DNA of 64,000 nucleotides from Pseudomonas sp. EpS/L25. Lineage in GTDB: Bacteria; Pseudomonadota; Gammaproteobacteria; Pseudomonadales; Pseudomonadaceae. Both the position numbers and the translations under genes were made by a program. The stretch lies in the NCBI RefSeq assembly GCF_001512295.1, contig NZ_LNUP01000018.1:45968-109967 (forward strand), read 5' to 3'. Below are positions 44,207 to 53,279 of the stretch, one piece after another. The notes below the pieces were generated by a model. The model was not told the origin of the DNA and made no database searches. It worked only from the letters and a program-made list of their open reading frames with translations. Position 1 is the stretch's first letter, and each line of letters opens with the position of its first letter.

Positions 44207-45596
44207 CACGGCCACCAGCTTCCAGCATGGTTTCCGGACGGACCCACTCGTCGAACTGGGCATCGGTCAGGTGGCCGAGTTCCAGCGCGGCGGCGCGCAG
44301 GGTCTTGTTCTCGGCGTAGGCCTTCTTGGCGATCTCGGCGGCCTTGTCGTAGCCGATGTGCGGATTGAGCGCGGTCACCAGCATCAGTCCCTGCTCCAGG
44401 TGCTCGGCCATCTTGTGCTCGTCCGGCTCCATGCCAGTGACGCAATGGGTGTTGAAGTTGCGGCAGCCATCGGCCAGCAGGCGGATGGATTCCAGCACGT
44501 TGTGGGCGATCACCGGCTTGTAGACGTTGAGCTGCAGATGCCCTTGGCTGGCGGCGAAGCCGACGGTGACGTCGTTGCCGATCACCTGGCAGGCCAGCAT
44601 CGACAGGGCCTCGCACTGGGTCGGATTGACCTTGCCCGGCATGATGGAGCTGCCCGGTTCGTTGGCCGGCAGCTTGACCTCGGCGAAGCCCGCACGCGGA
44701 CCGGAGCCCAGCAGCCGCAGGTCGTTGGCGATCTTCATCAGCGCCACGGCCAGGGTTTTGAGGCCGCCGTGCAGGGCCACCAGCGGTTCATGGCCGGCGA
44801 GGGCGGCGAACTTGTTCGGCGCGGTGACGAAGGGCAGGCCGGTGAGTTCGGCGATTTCCTTGGCGATGGCTTCGTCGAAGCCCTTGGGCGCATTCAGGCC
44901 GGTACCCACGGCCGTGCCACCCTGGGCCAGCTCCATGACCGCCGGCAGGGCGTTGCGAATGGCCCGTTCGGCCAGATCCAGCTGGGCGACGAAGGCCGAC
45001 AGTTCCTGGCCGAAGGTCACCGGAGTGGCATCCATCATGTGGGTGCGCCCGGTCTTGACCAGGTGCTGGTAGCGCGCGGACTGTAGCGCCAGGCCGCCGG
45101 ACAGCTCGGCGATGGCCGGCAGCAGATCGTTCTGCACCGCCAGGGCCGTGGCGATGTGCATGGCGGTGGGGAAGCAGTCGTTGGAGCTCTGGCCGCGGTT
45201 GACGTGGTCGTTGGGATGCACGGGCTTCTTGCCACCCTTGCCGTTGCCGGCCAGCTCGTTGCTGCGGCCGGCGATGACCTCGTTGACGTTCATGTTGCTC
45301 TGGGTGCCGCTGCCGGTCTGCCAGACCACCAGGGGAAACTGGTCGTCATGGAAGCCGTCGAGGATCTCGCTGCTGGCCTTCTCGATCAGGGTGGCGACGT
45401 CTTCGGGCAGTTCACCCAGGCTCAGGTTCACCCGCGCCGCCGCCTTCTTCACCGTGGCCAGGGCATGCACCACCGCCAGCGGCATGTGCTGGTCGCCGAT
45501 GGCGAAGTTCTCCAGCGATCTCTGGGTCTGGGCGCCCCAGTAGACGTCGTCGGCTACTTCGATGGGGCCGATGCTATCGGTTTCGGTGCGGCTCAT
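44202..45596 (-). CDS. fumC: Class II fumarase
   Basis: This 464-residue enzyme of the aspartase/fumarase superfamily interconverts fumarate and malate without an iron-sulphur cluster. Motifs include VWQTGSGTQSNMNVNEVIA, NDHVNRGQSSNDCFPTAMHI, GRTHMMDATPVTFGQE and the signature GSSIMPGKVNPTQCEA. The ATG at 45596 has GGAG seven bases upstream; another ATG lies four codons earlier without support. It ends overlapping the flavodoxin-like gene. It is divergent from the DUF2059 gene. Confidence 0.96.
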   Translation of the reverse strand: MSRTETDSIGPIEVADDVYWGAQTQRSLENFAIGDQHMPLAVVHALATVKKAAARVNLSLGELPEDVATLIEKASSEILDGFHDDQFPLVVWQTGSGTQSNMNVNEVIAGRSNELAGNGKGGKKPVHPNDHVNRGQSSNDCFPTAMHIATALAVQNDLLPAIAELSGGLALQSARYQHLVKTGRTHMMDATPVTFGQELSAFVAQLDLAERAIRNALPAVMELAQGGTAVGTGLNAPKGFDEAIAKEIAELTGLPFVTAPNKFAALAGHEPLVALHGGLKTLAVALMKIANDLRLLGSGPRAGFAEVKLPANEPGSSIMPGKVNPTQCEALSMLACQVIGNDVTVGFAASQGHLQLNVYKPVIAHNVLESIRLLADGCRNFNTHCVTGMEPDEHKMAEHLEQGLMLVTALNPHIGYDKAAEIAKKAYAENKTLRAAALELGHLTDAQFDEWVRPETMLEAGGRG

Positions 45597-45766
45597 GGCG
45601 GTCTCCATAGCTAAGGTGGGTCCAGCTAACTTGGGCAGCAGGTTAGCGCCAGGGTTCCCAAATGGGAAGTATTCTCAAGTAATGGGTCGTCCACGATAAA
45701 TTCAGGCCAGGTTCAGCCGCCCTATGGCACACTCGCGGTCCATTTTCAGCCTCCTGAAGGATGCCC

Positions 45767-46303
45767 ATGAAGAAGACCCTCCGTACGCTCGGCGCTGTCA
45801 TCGTCCTCGCCAGCGCCAGCAGCTTCGCCCTGGCCGATGCCAAGAGCCACGCGGCCGACGCGGAGCGCTTTCTCAAGCTGGCCAACGCCGACAAGCTGAC
45901 CACTCCGGTCTACGCCCAGGTGCAGCAACTCTTCGCCCAGCACTTCGAACAGGCCAAGGCGCCCGGCAAGAAGGCTGTGCTGGAAAGCTACACCGCCCGT
46001 GCCAATCAGGCGCTGGACAGCACCATCGGCTGGGACAAGATCAAGCCCGACATGGTCAAGCTGTACACCGACACCTTCACCGAAGACGAGCTGGAAGGCC
46101 TGATCAAGTTCTACCAGTCCGACCTGGGCAAGAAGATGCTGGTCACCATGCCGCGGCTGTCCGCCCAGTCCGCCGAGCTGACCCAGGCCAAGCTGGAGCA
46201 GGCGGTACCCAAGGTCAACGGTATCCTCGCCGAGATGGACAAGGAGCTGGGGGTCAAGCCGCCGGCAGGTGCCGCCAACGGCGCTCCGCCCGCCAAGCGC
46301 TGA
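45767..46303 (+). CDS. DUF2059 family exported protein
   Basis: This 178-residue protein has a signal peptide (IVLASASSFALA before DAKSH). Its DUF2059 region includes WDKIKPDMVKLYTDTFTEDE and LEGLIKFYQSDLGKKMLVTM. The domain's function is unknown; members are small periplasmic helical proteins. The second ATG (45767) has AAGGA five bases upstream and is preferred over 45761. The gene ends before a strong terminator, with bolA next in the same direction. Confidence 0.88.
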   Translation: MKKTLRTLGAVIVLASASSFALADAKSHAADAERFLKLANADKLTTPVYAQVQQLFAQHFEQAKAPGKKAVLESYTARANQALDSTIGWDKIKPDMVKLYTDTFTEDELEGLIKFYQSDLGKKMLVTMPRLSAQSAELTQAKLEQAVPKVNGILAEMDKELGVKPPAGAANGAPPAKR

Positions 46304-46317
46304 TCCCGCCTTGCCCG

Positions 46318-46350
46318 CGAAGCCCGGACCCGTTCCGGGCTTCGTCGTTT
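46318..46350 (+). terminator. Terminator after the DUF2059 gene
   Basis: A perfect 11-bp stem (46318-46328 with 46334-46344) and 5-base loop are followed by TCGTTT. It lies 14 bases after the stop codon and separates this gene from bolA. Confidence 0.8.
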
Positions 46351-46423
46351 CCGGGCCGACGGGGCGATTCCGACCTGAGCGCGAGCCCGTTAGAATGATG
46401 GTTCTCACAAATGAGGTAGCCCC

Positions 46424-46735
46424 ATGAGCATGCGCGAACGTATCCAGTCCAGCCTGGGCCTGTTGCAACCCGAGCACCTGGAGGTGGCGGACGAGAGCCA
46501 CATGCACAGCCGCGGCCAGGAGACCCACTACAAGGCGGTGGTGGTCAGCCAGCATTTCGCCGGCCTCAACGCGGTCAAGCGCCACCAGAAGGTCTACGGC
46601 ACCCTCGGTGAGCTCATGGGCCAGTTCCACGCCCTGGCGCTGCATACCTACACCCCGGAAGAGTGGGCCGCCCAGGGCCAGGCCCCGGATTCGCCCACCT
46701 GCCGCGGCGGCAGCCAGCACGACCTGGCGGGCTGA
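46424..46735 (+). CDS. bolA: BolA family protein
   Basis: This 103-residue protein has the BolA fold motifs LQPEHLEVADESHMHS, THYKAVVVSQHFAGLNAVKR and GELMGQFHALALHTYTPEEW. BolA partners monothiol glutaredoxins in iron-sulphur handling and affects morphology and biofilm formation as a regulator. GAGG is about seven bases upstream, and TAGAAT at 46391 may be the -10 element. It has its own terminators on both sides and so appears monocistronic. Confidence 0.94.
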   Translation: MSMRERIQSSLGLLQPEHLEVADESHMHSRGQETHYKAVVVSQHFAGLNAVKRHQKVYGTLGELMGQFHALALHTYTPEEWAAQGQAPDSPTCRGGSQHDLAG

Positions 46736-46785
46736 TCTCAAGGCGCCACTGTTCGGCGCCTCGCTAATTGGTTAAAATTTGACCG

Positions 46786-46812
46786 ACGCCGGCATCCTTG
46801 CCGGCGTTTTCG
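46786..46812 (+). terminator. Rho-independent terminator after bolA
   Basis: A perfect 8-bp stem (46786-46793 with 46800-46807) with a 6-base loop is followed by TTTT. A second GGCGCC hairpin lies just upstream at 46742-46760. Between them the tract TTAAAATTT could be part of the trhO promoter. Confidence 0.85.
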
Positions 46813-46858
46813 TCTAACCGGTCCGCCCTTTGCGAGGGCGACCCCTGGGAACTCGAAG

Positions 46859-47812
46859 ATGACCGACAAGATTGTCGTGGCGGCCTTGTACAAGTTCGTC
46901 ACCCTGGACGACTACGTCCAATTGCGTGAACCCCTGTTGCAGACCCTGCTGGCGCACGACGTCAAGGGCACCCTGCTGCTGGCCGAGGAAGGCATCAATG
47001 GCACCGTCTCCGGCAGCCGTGCCGGCATCGATGCGGTACTCGACTGGCTGCGCGCCGATCCGCGCCTGGTCGACATCGACCACAAGGAATCCTACTGCGC
47101 CGAGCAGCCCTTCTACCGCACCAAGGTCAAGCTGAAGAAGGAGATCGTCACGCTGGGCGTGCCCGGGGTCGATCCCAACCGGCGGGTGGGCACCTACGTC
47201 GAACCACGCGACTGGAACGCCCTGGTCGACGACCCCGAAGTCCTGGTGATCGATACCCGCAACGACTACGAGGTGGGCATCGGCAGCTTCAAGGGCGCCA
47301 TCGATCCCAAGACCAAGAGCTTCCGCGATTTTCCCGCCTACATCCGCGGACACTTCGATCCGGCCCGGCACAGGAAGGTCGCCATGTTCTGCACCGGTGG
47401 CATCCGTTGCGAGAAGGCATCGAGCTTCATGCTCCAGGAAGGCTTTCCCGAGGTGTTCCACCTCAAGGGCGGCATCCTCAAGTACCTCGAAGAGGTGCCC
47501 GCGGCCGAGTCCCGCTGGGAAGGCGAGTGCTTCGTCTTCGACAACCGCGTCACCGTGACCCATGACCTCGCCGAAGGGGTCTACGACCAGTGCCATGCCT
47601 GCCGCACGCCGGTCTCGCCGGAAGACATGCAGTCGCCGCACTACAGCCCCGGCATCAGTTGCCCGCACTGCTGGGATTCGCTGTCGGAGAAGACCCGTGC
47701 CGGCGCGCGCGAGCGGCAGAAGCAGATCGAACTCGCCCGGCTGCGCAACGAGCCCCATCCCATCGGCCGCGATCCGCGGCTGAACGTTACACTCCACCCC
47801 GAGGAGGTCTAG
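46859..47812 (+). CDS. trhO: tRNA uridine hydroxylase TrhO (rhodanese domain)
   Basis: This 317-residue protein matches the YceA/UPF0176 family, which hydroxylates uridine 34 of tRNA with oxygen. An N-terminal domain ([20 protein letters not shown]) precedes a rhodanese domain with the active-site loop [15 protein letters not shown]. The C-terminal zinc-type cysteines are in [13 protein letters not shown] and [14 protein letters not shown] two-gene tail follows: the DsbA-like gene starts one base after the stop codon and arfB overlaps that gene. Confidence 0.94.
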   Translation: MTDKIVVAALYKFVTLDDYVQLREPLLQTLLAHDVKGTLLLAEEGINGTVSGSRAGIDAVLDWLRADPRLVDIDHKESYCAEQPFYRTKVKLKKEIVTLGVPGVDPNRRVGTYVEPRDWNALVDDPEVLVIDTRNDYEVGIGSFKGAIDPKTKSFRDFPAYIRGHFDPARHRKVAMFCTGGIRCEKASSFMLQEGFPEVFHLKGGILKYLEEVPAAESRWEGECFVFDNRVTVTHDLAEGVYDQCHACRTPVSPEDMQSPHYSPGISCPHCWDSLSEKTRAGARERQKQIELARLRNEPHPIGRDPRLNVTLHPEEV

Positions 47813-47813
47813 G

Positions 47814-48449
47814 ATGCCCTGTCGCCTGCTCTATGTGATGGACCCCATGTGCTCCTGGTGCTGGGGCTTCGCCCCGGTGGTGGATCATCTGGCGCAGCGG
47901 GCGGCCGAGCAGGGCATTCCCCTGCGCATCGTGGTCGGCGGCCTGCGCCGCGAGCGCGTGGCCCAGGACGCCGCCAGCCGGGTGCGTACCCTGGCCTACT
48001 GGCAGGCGGTGCAGGAAACCACCGGCCAGCCCTTCGCCCTGGACCAGGGACCGCCGGAAGGCCTGGTGTACGACACCGAGCCGGCCTGTCGCGCCCTGGT
48101 CGCTGCCCGCCAACTCGACGAGGAGGCCGTCTGGGACCTGGCCAAGCGTATCCAGCAGGCCTTCTACGTCGAGGCGCGCGACGTCACCCAGCCGGCGCTG
48201 CTGGTGGAACTGGCCGAAGCCTGCGGCCTGCCGCGCATCGAATTCGCTCCGCTGTTCGATGGCGAGCCGGCGCACCGGGCTACCCAGGCGGACTTCGACT
48301 GGGCGCTGAACCTGGGCATCGCCGGCTTTCCCACCCTGCTGGCCGAGCGCAACGGCCAGTTGGCCCTGATCACCAACGGCTACCAGCCGCTCGCCGAGCT
48401 GGAACCCCTGCTGGACGCCTGGCTGACTCGCGGCGCGCAACCGGCGTGA
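47814..48449 (+). CDS. DsbA-family thioredoxin-fold protein
   Basis: This 211-residue cytoplasmic protein (no signal peptide) has the active-site motif CSWC at 13-16 in DPMCSWCWGFAPVV and the cis-proline loop GIAGFPTLLAE. It resembles FrnE-like or dithiol-isomerase branches of the DsbA family. Substrates are unknown. It is sandwiched between trhO (one base away) and arfB (four-base GTGA overlap), suggesting a cytoplasmic redox or translation-quality context. Confidence 0.88.
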   Translation: MPCRLLYVMDPMCSWCWGFAPVVDHLAQRAAEQGIPLRIVVGGLRRERVAQDAASRVRTLAYWQAVQETTGQPFALDQGPPEGLVYDTEPACRALVAARQLDEEAVWDLAKRIQQAFYVEARDVTQPALLVELAEACGLPRIEFAPLFDGEPAHRATQADFDWALNLGIAGFPTLLAERNGQLALITNGYQPLAELEPLLDAWLTRGAQPA

Positions 48450-48862
48450 CCCTGGTCATCGACGAGCGCCTGACGCTACCCGAGCAGGACATCCAGCTCA
48501 CGGCGGTACGCGCCCAGGGTGCCGGTGGGCAGAACGTCAACAAGGTCTCCAGCGCCGTCCACCTGAGATTCAACATCCAGGCGTCGTCGCTGCCCGAGCC
48601 GCTCAAGGAGCGCCTGCTGGCCTTGCGTGACCAGCGCATCAGCCGTGACGGCGTGGTGGTGATCAAGGCGCAGCAGTACCGCACCCAGGAACAGAATCGC
48701 GCCGATGCCCTGGAACGCCTGGCCGCGTTGATCGCCGCCGCCAACGTCCAGGAAAAGGCGCGTCGTCCGACCAAGCCCACCTACGGCTCCAAGCAGCGCC
48801 GCCTGGAAGGCAAGTCGCGCCGCAGCGGTCTCAAGGCCAGTCGCGGGCGGGTGGATTTCTAA
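48446..48862 (+). CDS. arfB: Alternative ribosome-rescue factor ArfB (YaeJ)
   Basis: This 138-residue peptidyl-tRNA hydrolase releases chains from ribosomes stalled without a stop codon. It has the GGQ motif at 27-29 (RAQGAGGQNVNKVSSAVHL), a release-factor-like domain, and a basic C-terminal tail (KPTYGSKQRRLEGKSRRSG) that enters the empty mRNA channel. The start is a GTG overlapping the upstream stop by four bases. Its TAA stop supplies the first base of repeat copy C. Confidence 0.95.
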   Translation: MTLVIDERLTLPEQDIQLTAVRAQGAGGQNVNKVSSAVHLRFNIQASSLPEPLKERLLALRDQRISRDGVVVIKAQQYRTQEQNRADALERLAALIAAANVQEKARRPTKPTYGSKQRRLEGKSRRSGLKASRGRVDF

Positions 48863-49017
48863 GAGCCTGTTCAAAGTCTCGCGAGCTAGAGGCAAACAAG
48901 GCCTGGGCGGCCCCGCGAAAGCACCTGAGAAAGCGCAATTTACGAGTGGTAAATGAGCCTTTCGAAGGCCTTTTCAACGCCGTCTGGCCGACGCGCAGCA
49001 GATCGTGAACAGCTTCT
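48862..49017. repeat. Dispersed inverted-end repeat, copy C
   Basis: A 156-bp element with left end AGAGCCTGTTCAAAG (48862-48876) identical to copy A and a degraded right end (GAACAGCTTCT). Its core contains GCGCAATTTACGAGTGGTAA and TGAGCCTTTCGAAGG, matching copies A and D. It begins on the last base of the arfB stop codon and ends eight bases before the LysR stop, between convergent genes. Confidence 0.85.
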
Positions 49018-49024
49018 AACCGCG

Positions 49025-49906
49025 TCAGCGCGGCGTGGCGCTGTCATTCGCCAGCGTCTTCAGCCACTCGCCGACCGCCCGAAGGGCGGCGTCCGTGCGA
49101 TTGCGGGTCGGCATGACCAGGTAGTAACCCCAGTCGCTCTGGACAGACCCGGCCACGACCTGTAGCAACTGACGTCTTTCCAGGGCCTCGCGGACGAAGC
49201 AGCGATTGACCATGGCTATACCCTGACCGGCCAGAGCAGCGTCTATGGCCAAGGCGGCCTGGTTCATGTGCAGTTCCCGGTGCACCGGTTGGCCGTCCAG
49301 CACCGCTGGCCAATCGGCCTGGCCGTCGTTGAGCAGGGCATGGCGGGCAAGCGTCACCGCATCCAGGGGCAGGGGCTGGGCGCCGATCAGCGCAGGGCTG
49401 GCCACCACGATCAGCTCGGCGAAGAGGAAGTCTGCTGTCACGCCGCGCTGTGTGGGCTGGCGGGTGAGGCGTATCGCCACATCGACGCCATCCCGGGCGA
49501 AGTCCACCAGGACATCACTGGCCTGCACCCGCAGATCGAGGTCGGGGTGGGCCTGGGCGAAGGCCGGCAGTTGCGGGATCAGGCATTTGGCGGCGAAGGT
49601 GGGGGTCACGCTCACCGTGATCACCCGCTTGCGCGACAGCAGCGCGTCGGTGGCCTCGCGCAGCAAGGCGAAGGCGCGCTGCACGTCCTGGAAGTAGGCG
49701 CGACCGCGCTCGCTCAGTTGCACACCCCGTCGCTGACGCAGGAACAGTGGAAAACCCAGGCGTTGCTCCAACAGGCGCACCTGCTGGGCAACCGCCGCCT
49801 GGGTGACGGAAAGCTCCTCGGCGGCAGCCTGGAAGCTGCCGCGCCGTCCCGCGGCTTCGAAGGCGTGCAGGGCTTTCAACGGGGGGAGGCGCTGGCTGGT
49901 CGTCAT
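49025..49906 (-). CDS. LysR-family transcriptional regulator
   Basis: This 293-residue protein has the N-terminal winged helix of LysR regulators (LPPLKALHAFEAAGRRGSFQ and AAAEELSVTQAAVAQQVRLLEQRL) and an effector domain. The form resembles the GcvA-like branch (PRQRRGVQLSERGRAYF-like region, FAAKCLIPQLPAF). It is transcribed away from an EamA-type transporter gene 122 bases off, the usual arrangement for a regulator controlling its divergent neighbour. The ATG at 49906 begins the domain directly. Confidence 0.92.
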   Translation of the reverse strand: MTTSQRLPPLKALHAFEAAGRRGSFQAAAEELSVTQAAVAQQVRLLEQRLGFPLFLRQRRGVQLSERGRAYFQDVQRAFALLREATDALLSRKRVITVSVTPTFAAKCLIPQLPAFAQAHPDLDLRVQASDVLVDFARDGVDVAIRLTRQPTQRGVTADFLFAELIVVASPALIGAQPLPLDAVTLARHALLNDGQADWPAVLDGQPVHRELHMNQAALAIDAALAGQGIAMVNRCFVREALERRQLLQVVAGSVQSDWGYYLVMPTRNRTDAALRAVGEWLKTLANDSATPR

Positions 49907-50028
49907 GGTCGTCCTGACCCTAGTTCTGCTATTGGCTGGATTTAGTGGATAGCGTGCCAGGAACTGGCGCAAACCCTGTAGATAAAGACCTTTATTCCAT
50001 GATTCGGCAGCAGTTGCCAGGAGGGGGA

Positions 50029-50913
50029 ATGGGTCTTACCGTCGTGATGTTCGGGGCACTCGGACTGTGCTGGGGGTCGAACTTCATCTACATGAAACTG
50101 GCTGCCGAAGTCATCTCGCCGGCGCAGATGACCCTGCTGCGAGTCGCCTGCGGCTTCGTGCCCTTGCTGCTGGTGGCGTGGCGGCGAGGGGTGATGGAGC
50201 GCGGGCAACTGCGGCTGCTGCCGCATTTCGGCGTGATGGCGGTACTCGCCACGGCGTTCTACTACTTCGCCATCGCCAAGGGGACCGAGCTGCTGCCGTC
50301 CGCCGTCGCCGGCGTGCTGGGCGGGACCATCGCCCTGTTCACCACCCTTGCCAGCCTGCTGTTTCTTCCTGCTCAGAGGCCCAATGCCGCCATGCTCGGC
50401 GGTGTCTGGCTCGGTTTTATCGGCGTGGTGCTGTTGATCGCGCCCTGGCAGGGCACAGTGGCGATGCTGGATGGCCGGGGTGTGCTCTGGATGCTCGGGG
50501 CGGCGGCGCTGTTCGGCGGTTCCTACGTCTATGTCTGCCGGTTTCTCGCGCCCCACGGCCTGCCGCCCCTGGCGCTGGTGACCTGGCAGATGGGGCTGGC
50601 CCTGGCGCTATTGCTGCTGGTCACCGATACCTCGGGCATGGGCGACTTGCTGCGACAACCGCGGGCGCTGGCGGGGGTGACCCTAGGGCTTGGCGTGTTG
50701 GGCACCGGGCTGGCCTTCCTGATCTATTACGCCCTGCTCGAGCGGCTGGGCGCCGTCGCTTCGGCGGCCGCGACCTATCTCACTCCGGCGGTAGCCCTGA
50801 TCATCGGCTGGGCCAATGGCGAGGCGGTGGGGCTGCGTGAACTGTCCGCAGCGGGAGTGATCCTGCTGGGGATCGCTCTGGTGCAACGGGGACGTACTCG
50901 TGCCAGCGGCTAG
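50029..50913 (+). CDS. DMT/EamA-family transporter
   Basis: This 294-residue inner-membrane protein has ten predicted helices in two EamA repeats, beginning VVMFGALGLCWGSNFIYMKL. Members export amino acids, metabolites or drugs; the substrate is unknown. The start at 50029 has AGGAGG four bases upstream. In-frame GTG (49945) and ATG (49999) starts lack this. The divergent LysR gene is its likely regulator. Its stop overlaps the convergent universal stress protein gene by four bases. Confidence 0.9.
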   Translation: MGLTVVMFGALGLCWGSNFIYMKLAAEVISPAQMTLLRVACGFVPLLLVAWRRGVMERGQLRLLPHFGVMAVLATAFYYFAIAKGTELLPSAVAGVLGGTIALFTTLASLLFLPAQRPNAAMLGGVWLGFIGVVLLIAPWQGTVAMLDGRGVLWMLGAAALFGGSYVYVCRFLAPHGLPPLALVTWQMGLALALLLLVTDTSGMGDLLRQPRALAGVTLGLGVLGTGLAFLIYYALLERLGAVASAAATYLTPAVALIIGWANGEAVGLRELSAAGVILLGIALVQRGRTRASG

Positions 50914-51758
50914 CGCACCACGATCAGGGCACTGCCAGCGGCTTCCAGCATGTTGCGGGTGTTGCTGCCCATGAAGAAGTGGCGCAGACGGGAATGACCG
51001 AAGGCGCCCATCACCACCAGCTCCAGGCCGTGCTGCTTGCGGTAGCGCTCCAGGCCCAGTTCCACGTCGCCGTCGGTGAAGGCGGTGGTGACCTGGCGGC
51101 CCCCGGCACGGAGTTCGGCGGCGGCGCGGGCGAGGGCGGCGCGGCGTTCCTCGCGGTCGCGGCCAACGGTCACCAGGTGGCAGGCCAGGCCCTCGAACAG
51201 CCGACAGGTCGCTACCCAGGTGACCGCCTTGCGCGCACTGCTGCTGTCGTCGTAGGCCAGCAACACGCCCTTGGGGTCGACGAATTGATGGCCGGCCACC
51301 AGCAGCGGACGCTGCAGCAGGCGGATGGCGCTTTCCAGGTGGCGGCCGATCAGCCGCTTGGGCGGGCTGTCCTCGCCCTGGCGACCGAGCACGATGAGAT
51401 CGAAGTCTTCCTGCAGGCTTTCCAGCGAAGTCATCAGATCGCCGTGCTGCAGCACGGCGCCGGCGCACTGGGCCCGCTGCTGCTCTACCCGCAGCTGGGC
51501 GGCATCGAGCAGCAGTCGGCCCTGGTCTTCGGCCAGGCTGCCACGCTGGGCATCCAGGGCCGCCAGTTCGGTGAGCAACTGTTCGCGATTGCCCAGCAGC
51601 GGCGCCGGGACACCGTGACCAGGGCGGGGAAAGCGGCGCTGGTCCAGTACGTGCAGCAGGGTCAGGGGTACGCCTAGCGCGTTACCGGCCCAGGCGGCGA
51701 AGTCGCAGACGGCGGCGCTCACGGCCGAGCCGTCGAGGCAGGCGAGGATCTTGGGCAT
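50910..51758 (-). CDS. Universal stress protein, tandem UspA domains
   Basis: This 282-residue protein has two Usp domains (about 1-140 and 155-282). The C-terminal one carries the ATP-binding pattern GAFGHSRLRHFFMGSNTRNML. The N-terminal one has LGRQGEDSPPKRLIGRHLESAI in the equivalent place. It begins 60 bases after a SulP transporter gene in the same direction, with a hairpin in the gap, a pairing suggesting the Usp protein tunes or senses the transporter. Confidence 0.92.
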   Translation of the reverse strand: MPKILACLDGSAVSAAVCDFAAWAGNALGVPLTLLHVLDQRRFPRPGHGVPAPLLGNREQLLTELAALDAQRGSLAEDQGRLLLDAAQLRVEQQRAQCAGAVLQHGDLMTSLESLQEDFDLIVLGRQGEDSPPKRLIGRHLESAIRLLQRPLLVAGHQFVDPKGVLLAYDDSSSARKAVTWVATCRLFEGLACHLVTVGRDREERRAALARAAAELRAGGRQVTTAFTDGDVELGLERYRKQHGLELVVMGAFGHSRLRHFFMGSNTRNMLEAAGSALIVVR

Positions 51759-51797
51759 GGCCGCGGGTCTCCGAGAGCAGGGCGTTGCTGCGACAGA

Positions 51798-51816
51798 CCC
51801 GGGCGCGGCGCCCGGG
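51798..51816. terminator. Hairpin between sulP-type and usp genes
   Basis: An 8-bp GC stem (51798-51805 with 51809-51816) lies right after the SulP stop codon without a U run. It may attenuate transcription into the usp gene rather than end it. Confidence 0.4.
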
Positions 51817-51818
51817 GT

Positions 51819-53279
51819 TCAATCGCCGCGGACGAGGTCGTCGCTCACGCCGCCCCGGCGCAGCAGTTGCTTGCAGCGCTGGGACAGGTGCAGCACCCGT
51901 ACCCGCTTGCCGGCCTTGGCGTAGCGTTCGTGCAGGGTGCGCAGCGCCGCGACCGCCGAGTAGTCGACGAAGCTCAGGTGGCGGCAGTCCACCATCACCT
52001 TCGGCGGATCGCCGGCCGGGTCGAACTGGTTGAGGAAGGTAGCGGTGGAGGCGAAGAACAGGGTGCCGTGCACCTGGTACTTCTTGCTGCCGTCGGTGTC
52101 CAGGTGGCTGTCCGCATAGAGCCGGCGGGCGTGCTGCCAGGCGAAGTTGAGCGCTGCCAGGACGATGCCGCAGAGCACGGCGGTGGCCAGGTCGGCGAAC
52201 ACCGTGATGACGGTGACCGCGACGATCATCAGCATGTCGCTGCGCGGCACCCGGTGCAGCACTCGTAGCGAGGCCCAGGCGAAGGTCTGCTGGGCGACCA
52301 CGAACATGGTACCCACCAGGGCGGCCAGCGGAATCCGCTCGATCAGCGGCGAGAGGAACAGTACGAAGAGCAGCATCAGCCCTCCGGCGACCACCCCGGA
52401 CAGCCGGCCCCGCCCCCCGGAACTCAGGTTGATCATGGTCTGGCCGATCATGGCGCAACCGCCCATGCCGCCGAATAGTCCGGAAGCGATGTTGGCCGCA
52501 CCCAGGGCCACGCACTCGCGGTTGGGATAGCCGCGGCTCTCGGTGATCTCGTCGGTGAGATTCAGCGTCAGCAGGGTCTCCAGCAGACCGACCAGGGCCA
52601 TCAGCACCGCATAGGGCAGGATGATCTGCAGGGTGTCGAGGGTCCAGGGAATATCCGGCAACGCCAGTTGCGGCAGGCCGCCGGCGATATGGGCCATGTC
52701 GCCCAGGGTGCGGGTCGGCAGGTCGAGGCAATACACGGCCAGGCCCACGCCGAGGATGGCGGCCAGGGCCGGTGGCACCGCGCGGGTCAGCCGCGGCAGC
52801 AGCCAGATGATGGCTATGGTCGCCGCGGTGAGACCGAGCATCAGGTACAGCGGGGCGCCGCTCAGCCAGGCGCCGCCCTGCCTGAAGTGCTCCAGCTGGG
52901 CCAGCGCGATGACGATGGCCAGGCCGTTGACGAAGCCCAGCATCACCGGGTGCGGCACCATGCGGATCAGCTTGCCCAGGCGCAGCAGGCCGAAGGCGAT
53001 CATCAGCAGGCCGCCGAGTACCACCGTGGCCAGCAGGTACTGCACGCCGTGCTGGACCACCAGGGCGACGATGACCACCGCCATGGAGCCGGCGGCGCCG
53101 GAGATCATGCCGGGTCGACCGCCGAACAGAGCGGTGAGGGTGCAGATGAAGAAGGCGCCGTAGAGCCCCATCAGCGGATTCAGATGGGCGACCAGGGCGA
53201 AGGCGATGCACTCGGGCACCAGGGCGAAGGACGTGGTGAGACCGGCCAGGATGTCGGCGCGGGCGGAGACTCTTTTCAT
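51819..53279 (-). CDS. SulP-family anion transporter with STAS domain
   Basis: This 486-residue protein has the SulP membrane domain (DILAGLTTSFALVPECIAFALVAHLNPLMGLY opening in pieces, GTMFVVAQQTFAWASL, and 10-12 helices) and a C-terminal STAS domain (about 385-480, with VMVDCRHLSFVDYSAVAALR). It should move sulphate, bicarbonate or another anion with Na+ or H+; which one cannot be read from sequence. The ATG at 53279 gives the family N-terminus. The downstream usp gene is probably co-transcribed. Confidence 0.92.
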   Translation of the reverse strand: MKRVSARADILAGLTTSFALVPECIAFALVAHLNPLMGLYGAFFICTLTALFGGRPGMISGAAGSMAVVIVALVVQHGVQYLLATVVLGGLLMIAFGLLRLGKLIRMVPHPVMLGFVNGLAIVIALAQLEHFRQGGAWLSGAPLYLMLGLTAATIAIIWLLPRLTRAVPPALAAILGVGLAVYCLDLPTRTLGDMAHIAGGLPQLALPDIPWTLDTLQIILPYAVLMALVGLLETLLTLNLTDEITESRGYPNRECVALGAANIASGLFGGMGGCAMIGQTMINLSSGGRGRLSGVVAGGLMLLFVLFLSPLIERIPLAALVGTMFVVAQQTFAWASLRVLHRVPRSDMLMIVAVTVITVFADLATAVLCGIVLAALNFAWQHARRLYADSHLDTDGSKKYQVHGTLFFASTATFLNQFDPAGDPPKVMVDCRHLSFVDYSAVAALRTLHERYAKAGKRVRVLHLSQRCKQLLRRGGVSDDLVRGD

